From Lingula anatina (Eukaryota > Brachiopoda > Lingulata > Lingulida > Lingulidae), in contig NW_019774369.1 in assembly GCF_001039355.2 (NCBI RefSeq), positions 511,504 to 575,503 on the forward strand: 64,000 nucleotides of DNA, read 5' to 3'. Shown here one piece after another: positions 61,636 through 64,000 of this stretch; position 1 is the stretch's first letter; each line of letters opens with the position of its first letter. Under the pieces are notes generated by a model that saw only the letters and a list, made by a program, of their open reading frames with translations, was not told where the DNA came from and did no database searches. The translations under genes and the position numbers were made by a program.

Positions 61636-63772
61636 TTTTTTTTTGCTCTGTTTAGGATCACTCACGTTTAATATTATATCATTCTCATTCCACAAATAGT
61701 TTCTTCCATAAATATGAAATATTCCTATCAACAGCACAAAACAGCATTTCTGCCTTCTGCAGCTTACAGACCATGCCAATTAATCCATTTCTTTTTGTAT
61801 ATTAATTGAATATTCACACCTTCCACCAGTAAACCTACTTTTTGTTGGCTTTCTGCCACTTGAGGACAATGTTGAAGAGTCTCTGGAAGGGATCAATGGC
61901 CACCTTGATCTCATCCACGTCAGGATACGTACTGATTGGATATTTATAGAGGACTTCCTCCTGAAATGTTCACAATGATAGAAGGATTAAAAACTGTTAA
62001 TAATGATATCTAAATTTACTGGTGTAATAAAATTAACAGTAACTTTAACCAGAATAGATCAAAAGAAGTCCTTTATGCAAAACTGACTGTAAACTGAAAA
62101 TGGCAGATCTTAAAATTAAAGCTAGTCCTGTGGACTAACTGAACAGATTTTTCAACTGGTCCTTCAAAATTCTATCAGTCATGACAATTAGGGCCAACAA
62201 ATTCAGCAGGTCTGATTTAACCCCAGCTAAGAAATCACTGTCCTGAGCTAGACCGCCTACCTTGTTAACCCACTCAATAGCTTCCTCGGCCTCTGTCAAC
62301 CTCTTCTGCACAGCTCTGACATCCTGGACGTACTGCACCATCATGTCCATCTCCCCATAGTCATTGAACTCGTCTACCCTCTGTTTCAGTTTCTCCAGTT
62401 CCAGCATCAGTTTCTCCTTGCGTTCCAGGAGCTGCCTCTCACCGTCTTGTCTGGACTTTTCAACAAGCTGAAAGAAAGAAGTTTTGAGGAATTTAGTGGA
62501 AATTACATTTGAAAACACACAGTTAATGACTATCTGCATAGAAATCTATTGAGCAGAAACATACAGTCAGAAAAAAAGTTTAGGTTCAAAATTATTAATT
62601 TTCTTTTTTTCTACTTAAATTTTAGAAGAAAGGGACCATGCCTATACAGACAATATGGCACAACTGTAAAACGCTATGTTAACAAGGCTGCATTAATATT
62701 TCCACAAATTTTACATTCATTCTTTGAAAAGCAACACATTTTCTATAAGATTGGTCCTGGCTGATGTTCTATCTCACCTCATCATTGGCATCAAACACTG
62801 GGTTGATTCTCTGTGGCCATGTGAGCACTTCACTATTTAAGTCAAGGTCCTCTTGAGAGAAGAAGTACGACTCCAAGAGGTAGTCCAACCTCTGCTGACA
62901 TTCCTAGAGAGCAAATGTAAGAGGTGATTTACATATTTGTTCACTCATGGTAAATGTTTAATGCGCATTTTAAAAGTTTTTCATGTTAAATGAACATGTT
63001 CATACAGATCAATATAAAATGAGAATGGTGTATTTCTATTTCTGTTTTTTCTTTGTATACATATATTAATTCTATAAAATGAGAATGGGGTTTCTCTATT
63101 TGTTTTTTCTTTTCATACGTACATTAATTCTCTCTCTGAGTTTTATCATGCCAAAGGTCCTGGCCTGTTCCACGAAGGCCTGCATCTCCATCAGGTCCTC
63201 GCTGGTCTCTGGCTCCTTGGTGGCCCGCGCCTTGATGTCTGCAAACTCATCACAGATACTGGAATATAGGAAATATACCACATTGATATGACAGTATAAG
63301 AATGATAAATTATGATCATAAATTTTGACAATAGCCATTTAGTGATTCTACAGTACACATGGTTCTTGTTTAGATAATTTTATCACATATCATATAGAAA
63401 TACAATATATTTCCACGACATAAAAAAATGTGTTTAAAATTTAGGCAATTAGCATTAATATATTTGCATGACATGATTATAATAACTGTGTTTAAAATTT
63501 GGGCTTTTAGTATTAATGGGTTTGACAACTCGTTAAGAGACAAACTGTCTACAAATTCTTGACAGTCTTCATACAAAATCCATTTCGACAGACCTTGTGT
63601 TCTCAGTCCTGTGGTCCTGAGCCATTCTGTTCAGCAGGACGTCTGCCAGCTCCTTAGCCGCGTCTGCCAGACCTCTCTTCAGGTCCTCACAGTCCAGGCG
63701 GATCATATCGAAAGTTTCTATACTGGGCAGACTGAGGATCTCCTTGGCCAGATTGCGGAAATGTTCCACATA
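26412..63772 (-). CDS. Axonemal inner-arm dynein heavy chain (DNAH3/7/12 group, probably DNAH3-like), 5' end outside window
   Basis: This is an ATP-driven minus-end microtubule motor of ciliary and flagellar inner dynein arms. I assembled 55 coding exons (W1-W55); all junction phases agree and give 3,530 residues ending in a stop at 26412-26414. Numbering residues from W1, P-loops are visible in AAA1 (GPAGTGKT, 844-851), AAA2 (GEPFGGKT, 1125-1132), AAA3 (GPTGTGKS, 1479-1486) and AAA4 (GVGGSGRQS, 1846-1854). The AAA1 Walker B is CFDEFNR (D896/E897). A stalk coiled coil with a microtubule-binding domain follows at about 2105-2392. The C-terminal domain ends with the family motif [19 protein letters not shown]. 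Family members are about 4,000-4,100 residues, so roughly 500-600 N-terminal residues lie beyond 64000. Motifs and the HWIKRG C-terminus place it in the single-headed DNAH3/7/12 group. Assignment to DNAH3 is from memory and uncertain. The gene is intact, with no frameshift in any exon. Confidence 0.96.
27225..27394. repeat. 47-bp minisatellite made from the W54 exon-intron junction
   Basis: Four near-identical 47-bp units start at 27225, 27272, 27319 and 27366. Each contains, on the minus strand, GACAGAGACAG followed by GTGAGTGG, the real end of exon W54 with its splice donor. The fourth unit is the functional one; three decoy donors follow in the intron. Confidence 0.92.
27388..27479 (-). 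CDS. Dynein HC exon W54 (C-terminal domain)
   Basis: Residues 3414-3444, [20 protein letters not shown], then EGARYDRD. Acceptor CTGTTCAG, donor GTGAGTGG. The last 7-11 bases and the donor are part of a 47-bp repeat that continues into the intron. Confidence 0.96.
27882..27903. repeat. Poly-A run in duplicated intron
   Basis: About 21 A residues; the copy at 28688-28704 is shorter, typical allelic slippage. Confidence 0.9.
28221..28221. other. Single N at the boundary of the 0.8-kb duplication
   Basis: An unresolved base exactly where the second W54 exon copy is cut off. The pattern is the same as at 19668. Confidence 0.8.
28222..28306 (-). pseudogene. Truncated second copy of dynein exon W54, ending at an N
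   Basis: Carries the W54 acceptor and reads [20 protein letters not shown], one residue different (D for E) from the functional copy. The last seven exon bases and the donor are missing because the sequence stops at the N (28221). It belongs to an 0.8-kb direct duplication and is most simply the other allele, left in the assembly. It could not be spliced as it stands. Confidence 0.85.
29310..29447 (-). CDS. Dynein HC exon W53 (C-terminal domain)
   Basis: Residues 3368-3413, [20 protein letters not shown], then [15 protein letters not shown], a hallmark segment. Phase 0 at both ends; donor GTAAGA. Confidence 0.97.
29448..32413 (-). other. Largest dynein intron (W52-W53)
   Basis: About 3.0 kb, AT-rich, with the AAAT microsatellite near the W52 side and a more GC-rich patch at about 30080-30260. 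No exon or element recognised. Confidence 0.8.
32263..32322. repeat. (AAAT)n microsatellite in dynein intron
   Basis: Tandem ATAA/AAAT units with two GATA interruptions. Confidence 0.93.
32414..32618 (-). CDS. Dynein HC exon W52 (C-terminal domain)
   Basis: Residues 3299-3367, [12 protein letters not shown], then [20 protein letters not shown], well conserved. Acceptor CTGTCCAG, donor GTAAGG. A 2.8-kb intron follows. Confidence 0.97.
33159..33262 (-). CDS. Dynein HC exon W51 (C-terminal domain)
   Basis: Residues 3265-3299, [20 protein letters not shown] followed by [14 protein letters not shown]. Donor GTGAGT. Confidence 0.96.
33263..34263 (-). other. Dynein intron W50-W51 (GC-AG)
   Basis: About 1.0 kb; starts GCATGT on the minus strand and ends TTCCAG. 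No other feature recognised. Confidence 0.85.
34264..34449 (-). CDS. Dynein HC exon W50 (C-terminal domain; GC donor)
   Basis: Residues 3203-3264, [20 protein letters not shown], then a six-glycine hinge ([10 protein letters not shown]). It ends AEDILKK, and the following intron begins GCATGT rather than GT; the reading frame with W51 (LPKNFDLE) requires this GC donor. Confidence 0.95.
34450..35348 (-). other. Dynein intron W49-W50
   Basis: About 0.9 kb, AT-rich; nothing recognised apart from poly-A/poly-T runs. Confidence 0.8.
35349..35582 (-). CDS. Dynein HC exon W49 (C-terminal domain)
   Basis: Residues 3125-3202, [19 protein letters not shown], then [20 protein letters not shown]. Phase 0 at both ends; donor GTACGT. 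Confidence 0.97.
36006..36143 (-). CDS. Dynein HC exon W48 (AAA6/C-terminal)
   Basis: Residues 3079-3124, [20 protein letters not shown] followed by [17 protein letters not shown]. Phase 0 at both ends; donor GTACGT. Confidence 0.97.
36400..36540 (-). CDS. Dynein HC exon W47 (AAA6)
   Basis: Residues 3032-3078, [19 protein letters not shown], then [10 protein letters not shown]. Its acceptor region is duplicated about 35 bases upstream in the intron. Phase 0 at both ends; donor GTAAGT. Confidence 0.96.
36531..36600 (-). repeat. Duplicated splice acceptor of exon W47
   Basis: The acceptor and exon start (CTGTCTTCCAG then TTCCCTGTGAC on the minus strand) occur twice, 35 bases apart. A more diverged third copy lies near 36697. 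Using the upstream one would add 35 bases and break the frame. Confidence 0.7.
36799..36978 (-). CDS. Dynein HC exon W46 (AAA6)
   Basis: Residues 2972-3031, [11 protein letters not shown] and [14 protein letters not shown], then [12 protein letters not shown]. Phase 0 at both ends; donor GTGGGT. Confidence 0.97.
37299..37523 (-). CDS. Dynein HC exon W45 (AAA6)
   Basis: Residues 2897-2971, [38 protein letters not shown] and ISLGQGQ, core AAA6 motifs. Phase 0 at both ends; donor GTGAGG. Confidence 0.97.
37946..38090 (-). CDS. Dynein HC exon W44 (AAA6)
   Basis: Residues 2848-2896, [14 protein letters not shown], then [14 protein letters not shown], a family signature. Donor GTTAGT. Confidence 0.96.
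38286..38444 (-). CDS. Dynein HC exon W43 (AAA6)
   Basis: Residues 2795-2848, [20 protein letters not shown], then [19 protein letters not shown]. Donor GTAAGT. Confidence 0.96.
39156..39296 (-). CDS. Dynein HC alternative exon W42b
   Basis: A 141-nt exon occupying the same protein position as W42a, encoding [20 protein letters not shown] and ending [19 protein letters not shown]. The [10 protein letters not shown] core is the form usual in the family, so this is probably the ancestral copy. Acceptor CAATTTCAG, donor GTAAGTACT. Both splice phases equal those of W42a. Confidence 0.88.
39297..39868 (-). other. Spacer between alternative exons W42a and W42b
   Basis: 572 bases. It contains repeated short phrases (GCATGCTGGGTAG twice; TGCAGATTT-type phrases several times) that are absent from other introns. 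These could be remnants of duplication or docking sequences, but pairing is not obvious by eye. Confidence 0.6.
39869..40009 (-). CDS. Dynein HC alternative exon W42a
   Basis: A 141-nt exon encoding residues 2748-2795 (one of two versions), [20 protein letters not shown], with the distinctive tail [19 protein letters not shown]. Acceptor TTTATTTCAG and donor GTAAGTACT are good. It is the partner of W42b: same length, same phases and about 70% protein identity by eye. Either exon, but presumably not both, would be used in one transcript. Confidence 0.88.
40829..41001 (-). CDS. Dynein HC exon W41 (AAA5-AAA6)
   Basis: Residues 2691-2748, [19 protein letters not shown] and [20 protein letters not shown]. 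It ends in phase 2 and fits either W42a or W42b. Donor GTGAGA. Confidence 0.96.
41351..41543 (-). CDS. Dynein HC exon W40 (AAA5-AAA6)
   Basis: Residues 2626-2690, [20 protein letters not shown], then [12 protein letters not shown]. Donor GTAGGA. Confidence 0.96.
42044..42236 (-). CDS. Dynein HC exon W39 (AAA5)
   Basis: Residues 2562-2626, [17 protein letters not shown], then [20 protein letters not shown]. Donor GTAAAA. Confidence 0.97.
42237..44049 (-). other. Dynein intron W38-W39
   Basis: About 1.8 kb, AT-rich. A 64-codon open frame on the plus strand (43046-43240) has no recognisable motif and I do not treat it as a gene. Confidence 0.8.
44050..44264 (-). CDS. Dynein HC exon W38 (AAA5)
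   Basis: Residues 2490-2562, [16 protein letters not shown], then [20 protein letters not shown]. Ends KQTFKQ plus one base; donor GTATGG. Confidence 0.97.
44578..44723 (-). CDS. Dynein HC exon W37 (AAA5)
   Basis: Residues 2442-2490, [20 protein letters not shown], then [16 protein letters not shown]. Donor GTGAGA. Confidence 0.97.
45009..45156 (-). CDS. Dynein HC exon W36 (AAA5)
   Basis: Residues 2392-2441, [18 protein letters not shown] and [14 protein letters not shown], the conserved AAA5 start. Donor GTGAGT. Confidence 0.96.
45471..45853 (-). CDS. Dynein HC exon W35 (microtubule-binding domain and stalk CC2)
   Basis: Residues 2265-2392. [20 protein letters not shown] closes the microtubule-binding domain, followed by helix CC2 ([16 protein letters not shown] onward) and [11 protein letters not shown]. 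Donor GTGAGT. Confidence 0.97.
46039..46518 (-). CDS. Dynein HC exon W34 (stalk CC1 and microtubule-binding domain)
   Basis: Residues 2105-2264. An acidic/alanine-rich coiled coil (CC1) leads into [20 protein letters not shown], then the microtubule-binding domain with [16 protein letters not shown] and YDKDNIP. Phase 0 at both ends; donor GTGAGT. Confidence 0.97.
46784..46946 (-). CDS. Dynein HC exon W33 (AAA4 to stalk)
   Basis: Residues 2050-2104, [19 protein letters not shown], then [19 protein letters not shown] at the start of stalk helix CC1. Donor GTGAGG. Confidence 0.96.
47274..47602 (-). CDS. Dynein HC exon W32 (AAA4)
   Basis: Residues 1941-2050, [20 protein letters not shown] and [20 protein letters not shown], highly conserved AAA4 motifs. 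Donor GTGGGC. Confidence 0.97.
47816..47977 (-). CDS. Dynein HC exon W31 (AAA4 Walker B)
   Basis: Residues 1887-1940, containing [20 protein letters not shown] and GEVPNLF. Phase 0 at both ends; donor GTACTC. Confidence 0.96.
48238..48430 (-). CDS. Dynein HC exon W30 (AAA4 P-loop)
   Basis: Residues 1822-1886. The AAA4 nucleotide site reads GVGGSGRQS (48334-48360), the usual axonemal variant with Arg-Gln instead of Lys-Thr. [10 protein letters not shown] follows. Donor GTGAGG. Confidence 0.97.
48543..48584. repeat. (ATT)n microsatellite in dynein intron
   Basis: About 13 uninterrupted units. Confidence 0.95.
48872..49050 (-). CDS. Dynein HC exon W29 (AAA4 N-terminal part)
   Basis: Residues 1763-1822, [15 protein letters not shown] and [19 protein letters not shown], typical lead-in to AAA4. 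Donor GTGAAC. Confidence 0.96.
49393..49480 (-). CDS. Dynein HC exon W28
   Basis: Residues 1733-1762, [21 protein letters not shown], ending in a glycine-rich NGGQGGK. Donor GTGTGT is weak; phase agrees with W29. Confidence 0.9.
49756..49830 (-). CDS. Dynein HC exon W27
   Basis: Residues 1708-1733, [20 protein letters not shown], a conserved motif between AAA3 and AAA4. Donor GTAAGT. Confidence 0.95.
50125..50330 (-). CDS. Dynein HC exon W26 (AAA3-AAA4)
   Basis: Residues 1640-1708, RQEFPPDFF, then [20 protein letters not shown], a hallmark dynein motif. Donor GTGGGG. Confidence 0.97.
50539..50731 (-). CDS. Dynein HC exon W25 (AAA3)
   Basis: Residues 1575-1639, [19 protein letters not shown] followed by [20 protein letters not shown], a signature of AAA3. 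Donor GTAGGT. Confidence 0.97.
51113..51279 (-). CDS. Dynein HC exon W24 (AAA3 Walker B)
   Basis: Residues 1520-1575, [17 protein letters not shown], then the Walker [10 protein letters not shown] and [13 protein letters not shown]. Donor GTAAGG. Confidence 0.97.
51618..51756 (-). CDS. Dynein HC exon W23 (AAA3 P-loop)
   Basis: Residues 1473-1519. The AAA3 Walker A is GPTGTGKS (51717-51740), within [17 protein letters not shown]; the exon ends [12 protein letters not shown]. Donor GTATAG. Confidence 0.97.
52096..52244 (-). CDS. Dynein HC exon W22 (AAA3 N-terminal part)
   Basis: Residues 1424-1473, [13 protein letters not shown] followed by [18 protein letters not shown]. Donor GTAAGT. Confidence 0.96.
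52545..52733 (-). CDS. Dynein HC exon W21 (AAA3 N-terminal part)
   Basis: Residues 1361-1423, starting [13 protein letters not shown] and ending with the conserved VYDYMFE. Phase 0 at both ends; donor GTAGGG. Confidence 0.95.
53077..53202 (-). CDS. Dynein HC exon W20 (AAA2-AAA3 connection)
   Basis: Residues 1319-1360, [19 protein letters not shown] to HIRGYLV. Phase 0 at both ends; donor GTACGT. Confidence 0.94.
53434..53616 (-). CDS. Dynein HC exon W19 (AAA2)
   Basis: Residues 1258-1318, [19 protein letters not shown], the strongly conserved end of the AAA2 core, then a helical segment. Phase 0 at both ends; donor GTATGA. Confidence 0.96.
53849..54073 (-). CDS. Dynein HC exon W18 (AAA2 Walker B)
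   Basis: Residues 1183-1257, starting [10 protein letters not shown]. Contains [19 protein letters not shown], the AAA2 acidic motif region, and [10 protein letters not shown]. Phase 0 at both ends; donor GTAAGT. Confidence 0.97.
54074..55029 (-). other. Dynein intron W17-W18
   Basis: About 0.95 kb, AT-rich; nothing recognised. Confidence 0.8.
55030..55216 (-). CDS. Dynein HC exon W17 (AAA2 P-loop)
   Basis: Residues 1120-1182. The AAA2 Walker A is GEPFGGKT (55180-55203). [16 protein letters not shown] follows, then VSHE at the donor GTGAGG. Confidence 0.97.
55529..55758 (-). CDS. Dynein HC exon W16 (AAA1-AAA2)
   Basis: Residues 1044-1120, [17 protein letters not shown] and [13 protein letters not shown], ending MMIVRHG. 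Donor GTGAGT. Confidence 0.97.
55935..56327 (-). CDS. Dynein HC exon W15 (AAA1 sensor region)
   Basis: Residues 913-1043. Contains [26 protein letters not shown] (sensor 1 region), [11 protein letters not shown] and [16 protein letters not shown]. Phase 0 at both ends; donor GTAAGC. Confidence 0.98.
56646..56738 (-). CDS. Dynein HC exon W14 (AAA1 Walker B)
   Basis: Residues 882-912, [19 protein letters not shown], containing the acidic Walker B pair D896/E897, then EVLSVVAQQ. Phase 0 at both ends; donor GTAGGG. Confidence 0.98.
57012..57207 (-). CDS. Dynein HC exon W13 (AAA1 P-loop)
   Basis: Residues 816-881. [12 protein letters not shown] precedes the catalytic Walker A GPAGTGKT (57102-57125), followed by [13 protein letters not shown]. 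This is the main ATP-hydrolysing site of the motor. Donor GTAAGG. Confidence 0.98.
57476..57605 (-). CDS. Dynein HC exon W12 (linker to AAA1)
   Basis: Residues 773-816, containing [12 protein letters not shown] and [11 protein letters not shown], which lead directly into AAA1. Donor GTTAGT. Confidence 0.96.
57900..58459 (-). CDS. Dynein HC exon W11 (linker), largest exon
   Basis: Residues 586-773. Begins [19 protein letters not shown] and contains [12 protein letters not shown], the classic linker segment preceding AAA1. At 560 nt it is the longest exon in the visible gene. Donor GTAAGG. Confidence 0.97.
58728..58849 (-). CDS. Dynein HC exon W10 (linker)
   Basis: Residues 546-586, [18 protein letters not shown] through KRLFFPR, a standard dynein linker segment. 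Donor GTGGTT; ends with two bases of an arginine codon. Confidence 0.95.
58850..59598 (-). other. Dynein intron W9-W10
   Basis: About 0.75 kb; contains the candidate 9-nt microexon at 59207-59215 with its pyrimidine-rich acceptor tract. Otherwise AT-rich with no other feature. Confidence 0.7.
59207..59215 (-). CDS. Candidate 9-nt microexon of the dynein gene
   Basis: Nine bases, GTGGACCAG on the minus strand (Val-Asp-Gln), lie between a splice acceptor CTCAAAG with an exceptionally long pyrimidine-rich tract and a good donor GTAACT. They sit in phase 0 between W9 and W10, so inclusion would insert three residues (RDPK-VDQ-VMAATS) without a frame change. Such a small exon can only be proposed from sequence; transcript data would decide. 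Confidence 0.45.
59599..59793 (-). CDS. Dynein HC exon W9 (linker)
   Basis: Residues 481-545. Contains [20 protein letters not shown], one of the best conserved dynein linker motifs, and ends HTVRDPK. Donor GTATGG. It joins W10 directly or through the candidate 9-nt microexon. Confidence 0.96.
60123..60323 (-). CDS. Dynein HC exon W8 (linker)
   Basis: Residues 414-480, [15 protein letters not shown] followed by [15 protein letters not shown], the family signature before the SPFIKPF segment. Phase 0 at both ends; the donor GTCTGTATGG is weak. Confidence 0.93.
60613..60798 (-). CDS. Dynein HC exon W7 (linker)
   Basis: Residues 352-413, containing [20 protein letters not shown], a highly conserved dynein linker motif. 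Phase 0 at both ends; donor GTATTG. Confidence 0.95.
61226..61508 (-). CDS. Dynein HC exon W6 (linker, charged insertion)
   Basis: Residues 257-351. Starts with [10 protein letters not shown], typical of the family, and ends EEMKEFK just before EYIPVV. Between them lies a long charged stretch (KKKRRR, then [10 protein letters not shown]) that looks longer than the equivalent loop in vertebrate relatives. Donor GTGGGT. Confidence 0.92.
61603..61644. repeat. (ATT)n/poly-T tract in dynein intron
   Basis: ATT repeats running into a T run. Confidence 0.93.
61839..61960 (-). CDS. Dynein HC exon W5 (tail/linker)
   Basis: Residues 217-257, containing [10 protein letters not shown] and the conserved WQKANKKW junction completed in W6. 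Donor GTAGGT, acceptor ATTTCAG. Confidence 0.9.
62261..62467 (-). CDS. Dynein HC exon W4 (tail, helical)
   Basis: Residues 148-216, a strongly helical charged segment ([20 protein letters not shown]) followed by [14 protein letters not shown]. Phase 0 at both ends; donor GTAGGC. Confidence 0.92.
62778..62903 (-). CDS. Dynein HC exon W3 (tail)
   Basis: Residues 106-147, starting [12 protein letters not shown] and containing [12 protein letters not shown], a conserved segment of the dynein tail. Phase 0 at both ends; donor GTGAGA. Confidence 0.9.
63123..63258 (-). CDS. Dynein HC exon W2 (tail)
   Basis: Residues 60-105, containing [16 protein letters not shown] and ending KLRERIN. Donor GTACGT, acceptor TATTCCAG. 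Belongs to the N-terminal stem region. Confidence 0.88.
63594..63772 (-). CDS. Dynein HC exon W1 (tail)
   Basis: Residues 1-60 of the visible part, beginning [13 protein letters not shown]. The acceptor CAG lies just above 63772 and the donor is GTCTGT. It ends with two bases of a codon completed in W2. This is the most 5' exon visible; the next upstream exon is outside the window. Confidence 0.85.
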
Positions 63773-63919
63773 CTGAGATAAAGAAAATTGATTGCATCAA
63801 TGTTTAGTAAATAAACTGAGGAAACATATTATAGGTAACATAACTGTTCTATTATGACTAATATAAGTTTCAACTAGAACACTGACAGCAGTACCTTAAC
63901 ATGCTTACTAAAAGCTTTG

Positions 63920-63923
<4 letters not shown>

Positions 63924-64000
<77 letters not shown>
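63924..64000. repeat. (GA)n tract at the right edge
   Basis: Uninterrupted GA dinucleotides to the end of the window, within a dynein intron upstream of W1. Confidence 0.97.

Overview
This is eukaryotic nuclear DNA, AT-rich, with short introns (mostly 150-900 bp) and canonical GT-AG splice sites. It has many microsatellites and small terminal-inverted-repeat elements. Two near-identical tandem segments each lie next to a single N, which suggests a highly heterozygous genome assembled with both haplotypes. The organism is most likely a marine invertebrate; amphioxus (Branchiostoma) would fit, but that is inference and I cannot prove it from sequence alone.

Right-hand part (25.8-63.8 kb, minus strand): one large gene, an axonemal inner-arm dynein heavy chain of the DNAH3/DNAH7/DNAH12 group. 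I could place 55 consecutive coding exons (called W1-W55, 5' to 3' on the minus strand, so W1 has the highest coordinates). Their phases match at every junction and total 10,593 nt, giving 3,530 residues plus a stop. They cover the end of the tail, the linker, AAA1-AAA4 with their P-loops, the stalk with the microtubule-binding domain, AAA5-AAA6 and the C-terminal domain. The first several hundred residues lie beyond the right edge. Special features are a pair of 141-nt alternative exons (W42a/W42b), a candidate 9-nt in-frame microexon, a GC-AG intron, a minisatellite built from a splice donor, and a truncated second copy of exon W54 next to an N.

Middle part (15.7-23.6 kb): a tandem duplication of about 3.7-3.9 kb, separated by an N and about 200 bp. 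Each copy carries the first coding exon of what looks like a calcium/calmodulin-dependent protein kinase I gene (minus strand, start MPLFGKK, ends at the LGT just before the glycine-rich loop). Each copy also has a CRE/YY1-rich promoter-like block upstream of that exon. One copy holds a 208-bp inverted-repeat element that the other lacks.

Left part (1-15.7 kb): I find no convincing coding exon. If the kinase assignment is right, this is the beginning of its first large intron. It contains two families of MITE-like elements with 3-bp TTA/TAA target duplications, minisatellites and simple repeats. The stretch 23.6-25.8 kb is intergenic between the kinase 5' end and the dynein 3' end; the two genes lie head-to-tail on the minus strand.
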